Shown: positions 21,601 to 29,618 of the stretch, one piece after another
How the letters are laid out: each line of letters begins with the position of its first letter
Numbering within the stretch: position 1 is the first letter of the stretch
Assembly: GCA_000151295.1 (NCBI GenBank)
Contig: GG745351.1
Span: 161,085 to 190,702 of the forward strand
Source of the DNA: Allomyces macrogynus ATCC 38327
Taxonomy: Eukaryota; Blastocladiomycota; Blastocladiomycetes; Blastocladiales; Blastocladiaceae
DNA: 29,618 nt
Reading direction: 5' to 3'
The notes under the pieces: model-generated
Databases searched by the model: none
What the model saw: only the letters and a program-made list of their open reading frames with translations
What the model was told of the DNA's origin: nothing
Made by a program: the position numbers and the translations under genes

Positions 21601-21896
21601 CACAACCCCCGCGACCGTGGCCGCGCGGCACTTGCGCAAAGGCTGGTGCGAATGCGCGGCATGCGGCGCGGAAGAGCGACATGTCGCGAGGCTCTACCAA
21701 GGCGAGTCTGGATGCGGCGGGCGCGGGGGACGTGATGACGGAACCCGTGCCGGGCGCCGACGGCTGGTTCCGTGTGGTGAAACCGGGCCAGCGCGACTAT
21801 TATTTCCGCCGCGAGACGGGGGAGACGCGCTGGGAGCCGCCGTCGCCGGTGGCGGCGGTCGTGGAGCCGGGGGTCGAGGTGACGGTGCTAAGCTGA
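18662..21896 (+). CDS. Vav/Cdc24-like Rho GEF: CH-DH-PH-SH3-WW
   Basis: Exons 18662-18936, 19008-19062, 19123-19962 and 20035-20847 join cleanly for 661 residues; exon 5 begins at 20924. A calponin-homology domain (about 45-135) has LVEFLLTGELLCLVCQAVHP and, across the first junction, LENLTAFAKACRALGI. A coiled-coil-like region follows (about 179-230). The DH domain (about 309-488) has AIYELVATERDFVRDM and the signature LLIKPIQRITKYPLLV. The PH domain (about 520-637) ends VWTRGLEKAV. An SH3 domain (about 707-763) has ELIGFTIDDHYPA and VGLVPRHLV. A WW domain near the C-terminus has GWFRVVKPGQRDYYF and TRWEPP, but lies in a different frame from SH3. The frame changes somewhere in about 21600-21720, by an unrecognised intron or a base error. 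Expected to load GTP onto Rho-family GTPases such as Cdc42 or Rac in polarity control. A further intron at about 20960-21031 is possible. Confidence 0.85.
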
Positions 21897-22039
21897 AGGA
21901 GGGACTGGTGTGACCGACCGGACTGGATAATATCACAGACTTGGACCTCAGCGCTGAGAATATGTCGAGCTGTCAATCGTTGTATGATGACTGCCACACG
22001 ACGAGCCGGTCCATGTTGAGCACAAACCAAAAATCCATT
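21897..22039. other. Convergent spacer
   Basis: The GEF and gamma-tubulin genes end tail-to-tail 143 bp apart. This short spacer presumably carries both 3' processing signals. Confidence 0.5.
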
Positions 22040-23786
22040 TTACTCTCGATCCAGCCGAGACGAATAATCAAATTCGGTCGTCCTCGACGGCCCGGCCGAG
22101 CTTGCCCCACCCGCATACGCCGACGACGCCCCCATACCCTCGGAGCCCTATATTTCGGTCGCGTCTGGTCAGGAAACGGCGAGCGCAGCAACAAAGCCGA
22201 ACGGAACCGTACCCAATGAATGTAATTCGGCGTCTCGCACGCCTGGTACTCGTCAATGAGCTCTTGCACGACGCTGCGCGACTCGTCAAACTCGTCGATG
22301 CCGTCGGCAAACAGAGCGAGTTTCTTGTACTGGTCCATGAAGGCGTTGCGCTTGCGCAGCTTGTCGTACTGGTCGCACGTGCGCTTGAAGAGCTATTTGG
22401 GGTGTCGTGGTGAGAAAACCCGGCAAGAATCGATCCGCGCGAGAATCAAAACCCGTACCGCGGCAACCGACGTGTGGTTGGCCAACATGAGCCCGGAGAC
22501 GCGGTGCGACGTCTGAATGTACGGCGACTTCTTGGACAGCGCGACCTGGATACTGGCGGGCCCCCACGGAATAAAGTTGGCGAGCTTGCGCTCGCGAATG
22601 CGCAACAGCGACTTGTGCACTTCGGTCGGGTCGGCCTCGCCCTGAATGATGTTGAGAATGGAAATGTAGCACCAGCGCTTGTTTTCCTTGTTGCCTGTGG
22701 AAATCATCTTGTTCTTGGGCTGCAGCAGGCGGCGCATCACGTCGAGCACCGTCGTCTTGCGCACGTTCTTGGCCTTTTCCACGTTCTCAGACGCAAACGG
22801 CGTATACGCCGTCGTCAGGAAATGGCACCGCGGCGTCGGGATCAGCGACGCCACCATGCCCACGAGATCGTTGTTCATGTACCCAGGGTACCGCAACGTC
22901 GTGGTACTCGCCGACATGACCGTCGACACGAGCTGGTTGGTCTGCGTGAAGGTCGGGTTCGTGATGTGCAGCTTGTCGGAGGCGATGCGGTTGAGCGCGG
23001 CATTGTCGAGCACGACGACCGAGTCGGCGTGCAGAGTGAGCCGCTTGAGCGAGAGCATCGAGTTGTAAGGCTGCACGACCACATCCGACGTTTCCTCGTT
23101 GTTCGGGAACACCGAATAGGTCTGCACGAGCTTTTTCGGGTACCGCGCATTCAGCTGCTCGAGCAAGAACGAGCCCATGCCCGACCCGGTTCCGCCGGCA
23201 ATCGAGTGTAGCAGCATGAACCCTTCGAGCGAGTCGGACCCGTCGGCCTCGCGGTCAATCATGTCGATGATCTCGTCGCACACTTTTTGCCCGCTCTCGT
23301 AACCGTGACCCCAGTTGTTGCCGGCACCGCCGCCGTCGGTCGACTTGTAGATGTTTTCCGGGTTGTAGAGGTTAGCGTAGGGAGACGTCAAGATATTGTT
23401 GATGACGCGCGGCTCGAGGTCGAGGAGCAGCGCGCGCGGGATGTAGTGCTTCGTCGTCGGCCTGGTGAAGCAAAAATGGTGATCAGTTCCGATCGGGCCA
23501 GACGATATGTGGCAAGAGCGCGCCAAATTTGTTGCCCATGAGCGTACCTGGTAAAAGAAGACATCCTTGCGGTCACCGCCCTCGGTCGCAAAGCTCTCGA
23601 GAATGCCGTCTTGGGCGATCCCATGTTCTGCGCACAGCTGCTTTCCAAACTCGTTACCGACTGCAAAATCATCCAACACAGCATGGTGAGCTCTCTTGAT
23701 TCGCACACGCAGCACGGAACCGTGAGCACGTACGTACTCTGGTTCCCACACTGGCCGACCTGCAGCGTGATCAATTCGCGCGGCAT
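22040..23786 (-). CDS. TUBG: Gamma-tubulin (with one frame-breaking extra base)
   Basis: Exons 23786-23738, 23660-23548, 23461-22459, 22392-22213 and 22147-22040 give about 483 residues once one surplus base is discounted. The start [16 protein letters not shown] and [11 protein letters not shown] are diagnostic of gamma- rather than alpha- or beta-tubulin. The nucleotide-binding signature GGTGSGMGS is present, as are [32 protein letters not shown] and the tail region [17 protein letters not shown]. Gamma-tubulin nucleates microtubules at spindle poles and basal bodies within the gamma-tubulin complex. After the 23547-23462 intron the sequence should read Ala-Asp-Asp-Glu-His-Tyr. Instead there is one extra base at 23450/23451, which puts HYIPRA out of frame with the upstream exon. 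The remaining exons are in perfect register. The extra base plus the 86-nt intron total 87 nt, so the genomic frame stays open through the intron. The C-terminal 35 residues are Ser/Gly-rich and longer than usual. Confidence 0.93.
23450..23451 (-). other. Extra base in gamma-tubulin exon 3
   Basis: The family needs codons for Asp-Glu-His-Tyr here. The sequence has one additional A on the coding strand (TT on the plus strand). No GT-AG alternative explains it. All other exon phases agree, so this is an isolated one-base insertion. Confidence 0.8.
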
Positions 23787-24849
23787 CGTGAAGGTGGTCG
23801 GAGATCGTGGAGAGTCGCGTGCTCAGCCGGGGGGAAGCGGAACAAGAGCCTTTCAGGGTTACGGGTACAATTCACATTGTCAGACGCTTGCACTCGAGAG
23901 AACGGGTCGGCACCGGTTCATGGCGACCCAATGCCGCTGGCCTGGGTGCATTTGGTCGACGAGAGCAACTGACCTCCGTATCAAACCGGGCGCGTCGTTC
24001 TCGTGCTTCAACTCGGGACCCAAGGCTGGGTCAAAACGCGGGCAGAGCAGAGTGTTGAAGGCGATGCGAAGGGTCGGATCCGCTGGACGCTGTTGCTGGA
24101 GGTAAATTCTTGAAAATTCGCGATTGAACGGCACGCAAAGCGCGCTGCGACCAGTGTTGAGATTGAGGTCGCTCTGATTTGCAGATTGGATCGTCGTCAA
24201 CGTCGTCGTCGAAATGCTGGCTTTTTTGTTCGAGCGCGACCACCATCAACCTCACGCAACCACGTCACCACAATCGAGTACATCCGCTCAAACGGCCCAC
24301 TGGTACTCCAGCCCCGCGTCCACGGAAAGAACTAATCGAGCGGGTTGTTTTCAACACTCTCCACCCTGTTTCTGGGTGCCAATGACCGACTAGCCAGCGG
24401 CAGCGCCTGGATGCGAATCCAAGGCCGGACAAGACCCTCTGCACGAGCCATTCCAGTCGATTTCGACAGGGGAATTGCACCATTTTAATTGCACACCCGT
24501 TTACTACGCCAAGGAGTCAATTCAGCGGCACCGAGTAACATGTGTGAGCGATCCACGGCCGACATGAGTGTCCGCATCATGCCCCTCAAACCAACCAAAC
24601 ATCGCGCCGACGCACGATTCCAATCAATGCGACGCCGACGCTCCGCCCTTCTTCCCGCCGCGCCTCCCCTTGCCTCCACCACGCTTGCCCTTGCCTCCGC
24701 CGCGCCCGCCTTTGCGACCGGCGACCTTTTGCTTGCCAACCTCTCCCGTCTGAACCGCTTCGATGGCCTCGTTACCATGGTCGGCGGTCGTGCCCGTGGT
24801 CTCCGACGCGAGCGACGAATGTCCGGCACCTTGACGACCCTCGACTCGA
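23787..24849. other. Region upstream of gamma-tubulin
   Basis: This region holds the gamma-tubulin promoter and probably the 3' end of the next minus-strand gene. At 24849-24624 a minus frame encodes a strongly basic Gly/Lys/Arg tail (GRKGGRGGGKGKRGGGKGRR) closing at a stop codon. That tail could belong to the upstream gene if the TGA at 24850 is a frame error or is spliced out. The part from 23787 to about 24480 shows no coding feature I trust. Confidence 0.4.
24624..24849 (-). other. Possible basic C-terminal tail of paralogue A
   Basis: This minus frame encodes ADRVEGRQGAG, an acidic/neutral linker, then a Gly/Lys/Arg-rich run (KGGRGGGKGKRGGGKGRRGG) before a stop. It directly follows the TGA ending the paralogue A frame, one frame away. 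Glycine-lysine-arginine tails often contact RNA. The link to paralogue A is unproven. Confidence 0.3.
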
Positions 24850-25938
24850 TCAGCTGAGCGCTGCCTCGCTCTCGACGGCGGCACCGCTGGGCCGCGACGA
24901 CAGCATTGACGCCAAGGCCTGGTCGTGCACGGTGCTCAAACGGTCACGAAAGGACTGTGCGGCATAGGTCGCGAGGATGGCGTCCAACATCTGCTCGGCC
25001 CCCGTTTTGTGGTCGCTGCCGGCCAGCGCCTCGTCGTCGGTGTTCGTGTCCATCTTGCCGTGCCTCCCATGGTCGACCGCGACCGGCGCGTCATGCTTGT
25101 CAGCCGTCGACGCAGCCGACGGCGACGGTGCGGCCGCGGACTTCGCCTTCTTGCGCGCCAACTTGGACCGCTCCTTGCTCTTGCCGGTGCTCGCCGTCTT
25201 TGCGACGTCGGAGAAGAGTTGGATCGCCTCTTCCCACTGCGGATAAGAGCAATGAGCGGTGAGAAATGGATCGAGACTTCGCTTTCCGCAACGGCACAAA
25301 TCGCGCTTTCCGCAACGGCACAAATCGCGCTTTCCGCAACGGCACAAATCGCGCTTTCCGCAACGGAGAAATCGTTCAGTCAATCGGCCGTGGGTCCCGC
25401 GGCCGCCGCGGGCCGTCCGGCTGAAAGTACCGGCCCAGGAAGCCAGCCATATGAGAAATTGCGTCTTGCACAATGAGCTCGAAGTGCAGATCCCACGTCC
25501 ACCCCATCTTCGAGCTCGCAGAGGACGAGCTGCGTCGTGTAGTTGAGAATATGCGGCTACTGGTTCTCTTCCTCGATCACCACGTCCTGGGCAGCTGCTA
25601 TGGAAGACATGTGTACCATAACTCAACTGTGATCAAGCACACCATCCCCATCGTGAGACTCCACATACGTCGTGATCCATGCCACAGAAAAACTCTTGTG
25701 CGAACACATAGTAGACGGGTACCGACATTGGGTCAGCCTCGCCGTGCGCCATAATCTTGGACCAGTCGCACCCAAGTAAAATGGGTGTTGCATCCTTGAT
25801 CGCGTTCTTCATGAAGATCATGGGCGGGAACCGGGTACGGCACGACGTTTGCTTGTCGAGACACTGGACCAGGACCGTGTGCCCCGTCGCAATATTGTGC
25901 CAGGCCATGATCAGGGTTGCGTTGCTGAGACCAAATCT
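24850..25938 (-). CDS. Unrecognised gene, paralogue A (partial model)
   Basis: I do not recognise the family. Visible coding blocks on the minus strand are: about 25938-25660 (FGLSNATLIMAWHNIATGHT, then VQCLDKQ, CDWSKIMAHGEADPMSVP and EFFCGMDHD, which ends at a GTATGT donor); about 25520-25426 (GWTWDLHFELIVQDAISHMA, then GFLGR); and a last exon from 25236 after a TATCCGCAG acceptor (WEEAIQLFSDVAKTAS, then a Lys-rich and Ser/Ala-rich stretch and LDAILATYAAQSFRDRL) to the TGA at 24850. The same blocks in the same order recur at 27692-26650, so this is a real conserved protein. Exon phases around the tandem repeat at 25281-25370 do not resolve. It could be a live gene with assembly errors or a decaying duplicate. 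Confidence 0.45.
25281..25370. repeat. 24-bp tandem repeat, about 3.6 copies
   Basis: Identical 24-bp units begin at 25281, 25305 and 25329. A fourth begins at 25353 and diverges after 14 bases. Each unit starts gctttccgcaacgg and ends cgc. The unit is a multiple of three, so every frame stays open: the minus strand can read AICAVAES repeats. It sits between two coding blocks of paralogue A, probably in an intron. Confidence 0.95.
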
Positions 25939-26355
25939 CAAGCCCTGTGGAATAACTTGGCTGCAGCCCCCAACGGCGGCACGAGCAGGTGCGAAAGTCC
26001 CAGTCGACACAAAGAGTGGGAGGAAGCCTGCTCCGATCGAGAGCCGTCACGGTTGGTTCGAACAGGGTCGTCGACGTGGGCTCTTGCTATTCGTCTGAGG
26101 TGGCTATTTGGGTGGGGTCAAGTGCGGCAAGACATTGGATGTCGTGTCGAGAGACAGATGCGGCAAGTTGGTTCTCTTCCGTCTTGAGAACAATCAGAGC
26201 AGAGCTAGGGAATGGCTTGGCGCCATTTTTGTGCGAATCGTCGCGGATCGTCGGCTCATAGCGAAGTGTTGATCTGGGACGAGTCACAACACGTCTCGCA
26301 CATTAAATTCACAAATCAATATTGTCTCGCATCACATTGCTCACTTCCTTCACGC

Positions 26356-26399
26356 AGCTCGGATGAAGCTCGGCCGAAGCTCGGACGAAGCTCGCTCTT
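26356..26399. repeat. 11-bp imperfect tandem repeat, four copies
   Basis: Units agctcggatga, agctcggccga, agctcggacga and agctcgctctt run head to tail. The first seven bases are constant in three units. The unit is not a multiple of three, and the repeat lies between the two paralogues, outside coding blocks. Confidence 0.85.
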
Positions 26400-26649
26400 C
26401 TCAGAAATGCTGTCGATCATGTCCACCAGGTACCGCGTTCACAATGCGCCAGGCCGCGAGCTGACCATGAGCAGCTTTGGACGCGCACCTCATTCACACA
26501 AGCACCATGTTTTCGGCAATACTATGTCCAGCGCCCTCCCTTTCCCTTGAACCGATCGACCAACCGATAAGCGCGACAATGCCCCTCTGTCCCTCTCGTC
26601 TCTGCGACGCATACAGGCCGCCGCTCCTGTTTTCCGACAGGCCGGCCAT

Positions 26650-27692
26650 TTCAACCATCAAAGACCGTCCACTCGCGATCGTCGACCTCGCCGACTTGGC
26701 CCCCTTCATCGGTCTGCACGCCGTGGTCGTCGGCCGATCCCATTGGTCCTGCCATCCCTTGGATCACCGCCCCAGCATCGACATGCAGGGCCTCAGTATT
26801 CTGCAACAATGCTTTGCGGGTATTGGATGGCGAGCAGGCTAATTGAAAAAAGAAACGAGTCCAAGTGAGCAATGGTCATCGAATGTGCAACGAGAACGCA
26901 TCCATTGTTGATGGCCAAGTGCTTACCTTGCTCAACCCGTGCCCAAAACGCTGCCGCCGCCGCTGCCGCTTCGCCCGCCGAATCACGCATCAGGAACCGC
27001 GCCATGTGCACGATCGCGCCGCGCACAAGTTGAGGTGCAGATCAATCGTCCACCCGTCCTTCTTGCCCATGAACCGGGTGTCGCGGTCGCAGATCGCCTG
27101 GCCGACAAATTGCTGGATGTACAGATCGGTCCGGGGCGCGAATCAGATGCCCTTCGGAATACTGCAGGACTGTGACCGCGACGATGTTGAGAATTGTCGC
27201 GCAGCGCCCTTTCTTTCGACTTGATCTGTTGTTTCGCGCCGCCTATTCGGTCCGTTCCACATCAGTTGATGGTCGTGATCACGATCCACTCCGGATCGCG
27301 GGCACGAACTCGGTCGGGCGACTCCGTGTCGAGCAACTGCAGCACGACCGAGTGCCCCGTCGCGACGTTGTACCGAATCTGAAAGTACACGGGGCCCGTG
27401 TCGTCGAGGCCGAATCCCGACGTTGCGCGACAAAAAAACGGTTCGGCACGAACTCGTGGCGGGCGAAGTCCCCGTCGGTCGAAGTCGGCGGCACGTCATG
27501 CTTGGGGATCATCGTCACGGTCGACTTGAATGAGGGCGGAACTGGCTCTTGCAGGTCGTTCAGTGTGGCCGCATGGTTGCAGCGAGTTGCTGGGAGTCGT
27601 GGTTGTGGCGGGAGAAGTAGGTCCGCGCTGCAGCAAGCCAAGAGTAGTTGTCTCGCAGCCGAATGTGACAAGTGAAAGTGGCGGCTCTCCAC
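26650..27692 (-). CDS. Unrecognised gene, paralogue B (partial, frame-broken)
   Basis: Minus-strand blocks are: about 27580-27440 (MIPKHDVPPTSTDGDFARHE, then FVPNRFF); about 27418-27285 (FGLDDTGPVYFQIRYNVATG, then HSVVLQLLDTESPDRVR); about 27125-27030 (LYIQQFVGQAICDRDTRFMG, then KKDGWTIDLHLN); and 27020-26931 (GAIVHMARFLMRDSAGEA, then FWARVEQ, ending at a GTAAGC donor). Downstream, 26842-26651 encodes an acidic Gly-rich tail. These match paralogue A in order, for example ATGHSVVLQLLD against ATGHTVLVQCLD, and GWTIDLH against GWTWDLH. The frame breaks at a run of seven T on the coding strand (27430-27436) between FVPNRFF and FGLDD, and again before LYIQQF. Function unknown. Pseudogene or base errors are both possible. 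Confidence 0.38.
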
Positions 27693-27742
27693 CGTTTACG
27701 TGCTGGCAGAGATGACAAGGTGTATCGTGCAAGCGGCACATG

Positions 27743-28096
27743 AGAATGAAACGGCAGCGACCTGCTCATAAGCAACGCTACGGCCAGCCTGGCACAAACC
27801 CCACGGCGCTGCTCGTCGCAGCCGCGACGCACCTCGGAGGGCCGCGCGACAGCCGGTCAACACTGAAGCTGCGAGACGTGGTGTCTCGCAGCGCATGCAG
27901 TCACGCGCAGATGGGGTGACCGTGATGTGCCGGCTGCGCTTCCCTGCTCTTGCGCGTCCTTCGCTGGCGACGTTCATCGCGGCGGATCGCGACCAGCACG
28001 ACCACCGCAGCACCCTGCGACCAGCAGCAAGACGACGAGATCGTCCATTCAGACCACGAACCGGTGCCAGAACGCTCCGTCCACCAGCCGACCACG
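27743..28096. promoter_or_regulatory. Region between paralogue B and the proline-rich gene
   Basis: About 350 bp separates the 5' end of paralogue B (minus) from the first ATG of the plus-strand gene. Plus-strand frames reaching back to 27950 have no ATG, so this probably holds the 5' leader and perhaps an upstream exon. No other feature is seen. Confidence 0.4.
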
Positions 28097-29351
28097 ATGA
28101 TGTACGCGCCGCCCCCGCCGCCGCCAATGATGGGCGTGCCGCCACCCGCCAACTACTACGGGCAGAACGCCGTGCCCGGGCCCGCACCGGCGCCCGTTCC
28201 GATCCCGCCGCCGCAAGCAGCAGCTCAACAGGCACCGCCGCCTGCCGCTGCGCCAGTGCCCGCGGCGAAGGTGAGCACTCTCGGGAATATCAACATTTTC
28301 AACTGGACGACTGATGCGACGAGCTCGCATTTTCTGGACAGCCCAAGTCGGAAGCGAGCAAGCTCAACGCGTTTCTGGCCGAGTGCTTGGCGGTCGGGTG
28401 TCTCAAGGTCTGGCTCCGTCTTCACGCTGCTTGGGAAACTATGCCGTCGCTGACTGCGGCACTTCTCGCGTAATGCAGGGCTTCAAGTATTACGAGCTCT
28501 ACCTGCGCGGCCGCGAGGAGCTGCTCCTGCGCGTCTACAACAACCCGGACGACTTCAAGAAGGTGTCCAAGCAGCCGAGTTCCATGAACCTGGCGCGGTC
28601 CCAGTACGACGCTCTCACCGATAGTTCGAAGCTCCTTCGGTGCCGTCAACTCGTCAAATTTATACGACGACGATCCTGGATTTAGGAGCCGCATCATGCT
28701 TTCCAACAAGACGCAGAACCGGTGCGTCGCGATTTTGTCGTGCAACGACTCGGTGCGCCTTCACGCGACTGATCCATGCATTTCGTGTTTTCTAGACTTA
28801 TGTGGCAGTCGACCGACGCGCTGCCTCCCGCGAGTCCGTGCGATCGCGAGCTGGAAAAGGTGCGGTTAGTTTAGAGGGTGCGACTTGGGTGTTCCAGAGT
28901 GGAGCTGACTGAGAACACGACACCATGCAGGACCCAAGCAAGACGGCATTCCTGATTGCCGGCTATGCACGGTACAAGTGCCCGTTTGTGTGGGTACGTC
29001 GCGGCGATCCTCGACTGCATCGGGGTGTGGTTCAGGCACGACCTGACGCTCATTTCTTTCTCCGCCCAGCTGCGCACGAACCATTCCAAGTTTGCCAAGC
29101 TCACCGAAAACTCCAAGCACGACGACCCGATCAAGCTCGATTCGGCCGCGGCGTGGAAGACGTCGGGTGCGTGCGGTTCTTTCCCCCTCCTCGCCATCCA
29201 CCCCCCCCCCCCCCCTCCCCCGCGAAGGGGACCTTCCATGGAGGATTCCTCGGAAGTCGGAGGTGATCGGCTAAATAAGCGAAATGGACGGGCACGGGAG
29301 GTCGGCCAGACACAAAAACGTACCCCCAACAACGCAATTCATAATCATTAA
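28097..29351 (+). CDS. Unrecognised proline-rich protein, six exons
   Basis: Exons 28097-28270, 28342-28407, 28479-28721, 28796-28859, 28931-28993 and 29070-29351 give about 296 residues. The first in-frame ATG gives MMYAPPPPPPMMGVPPPANY and a Pro/Ala/Gln-rich N-terminus of 58 residues. The remainder looks globular: KLNAFLAECLAVGCLKGFKY, YELYLRGREELLLRVYNNPD, DRELEKDPSKTAFLIAGYAR and KCPFVWLRTNHSKFAKLTEN. Four of the five introns (28271-28341, 28408-28478, 28860-28930, 28994-29069) are in matching phase, with CTGA branch-like sites. Exon 3 contains one base too many near 28625/28626 (agttcg). Discounting it joins ALTDS to SSFGAVNSSNLYDDD and makes the next junction fit. I do not recognise the family. 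The last exon runs through a long C tract (about 29202-29216) and its 3' end is uncertain. Confidence 0.6.
28625..28626 (+). other. Probable extra base in exon 3 of the proline-rich gene
   Basis: Upstream coding (SQYDALTD) and downstream coding (FGAVNSSNLYDDDPGFRSRI) are one base apart. Exon 3 is 243 nt, but 242 is needed for the phase-2 donor at 28722. The TT in agttcg is the likely site. Confidence 0.55.
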
Positions 29352-29425
29352 ATCCACCGAAAATGAGATCGGAGGAAGGGCAGGAGCTAGCGGACCAGGA
29401 AGGTCGGGTGATTGAGGGGAATGCG

Positions 29426-29491
29426 AATAAAAGGGACACTTTGTAAATAAACATATAACGCAAAAGTTGTGATAATAGTAAGACCAATAAA
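29426..29491 (+). terminator. Cluster of AATAAA polyadenylation hexamers
   Basis: Three AATAAA hexamers lie at 29426-29431, 29446-29451 and 29486-29491 in an AT-rich stretch just after the last stop of the plus-strand gene at 29351. Position and composition fit a 3' UTR and cleavage region. Confidence 0.6.
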
Positions 29492-29618
29492 TCTGAGAAT
29501 ATCTAGGTGTGTGACGTGATCATACACGTACGGACACAATCATACTCCCAAAGTGTAAGATAATGACAACTGAGACACCCAGCAGCTCTCGACCGCACCA
29601 TCACTGCCCCAGGACAAG

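Noticed and set aside
2678..29351. A functional gene cluster or defence island
   Set aside because: Gene families and orientations are unrelated. Nothing resembles a biosynthetic, defence or mobile cassette.

Overview
The window reads as eukaryotic nuclear DNA from a GC-rich, intron-dense fungus. Thirty-six introns can be placed by protein continuity. They are 57 to 116 nt long, begin GT, end AG, and mostly carry a CTGAC, CTGAT or CTAAC branch-point-like motif close to the acceptor. A hevein-type chitin-binding domain on a predicted surface protein points to Fungi. An attractin-like receptor, a Slo-type potassium channel and a Vav-like Rho GEF are not typical of yeasts or filamentous ascomycetes. 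A zoosporic lineage (Blastocladiomycota or Chytridiomycota) is my inference and is not proven here. There is no bacterial operon, CRISPR array, recognisable tRNA or rRNA, or intact mobile element.

Layout: 1-2677 is poorly coding, with a degenerate kelch-like fragment and a 14-bp perfect hairpin. 2678-4315 (-) encodes a secreted-then-membrane protein with a CBM18 chitin-binding domain, one transmembrane helix and an SH3 domain. It is head-to-head with 4925-9268 (+), a six-exon Slo/BK-type potassium channel. 9646-11822 (-) is a six-exon ASNSD1-like protein (glutamine amidotransferase plus asparagine-synthetase-like domains). 11972 to about 15340 (-) is an attractin-like receptor (CUB, EGF, kelch, PSI, transmembrane helix, conserved tail). 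A 732-base run of N (15346-16077) hides its 5' end and the 5' end of the divergent gene at 16079-18032 (+), an acid-lipase/steryl-ester-hydrolase type alpha/beta hydrolase. 18662-21896 (+) is a Rho-family GEF with CH, DH, PH, SH3 and WW domains. 22040-23786 (-) is gamma-tubulin. 24850-27692 (-) holds two related, poorly modelled genes of unknown family. 28097-29351 (+) is a six-exon proline-rich protein of unknown function, followed by AATAAA hexamers.

The genes do not form one pathway. Several fit cell-surface sensing and cytoskeletal control: a chitin-binding SH3 receptor, an attractin-like receptor, a voltage/RCK channel, a Rho GEF and gamma-tubulin. Fungal genes are not usually clustered by pathway, so this is probably coincidence.

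A recurring oddity is single-base frame breaks inside otherwise well-conserved genes. The clearest is one extra base in gamma-tubulin at 23450/23451. Others are at 28625/28626, in the GEF between SH3 and WW, in the attractin tail, and beside the N gap. Draft-assembly indels are the simplest explanation.
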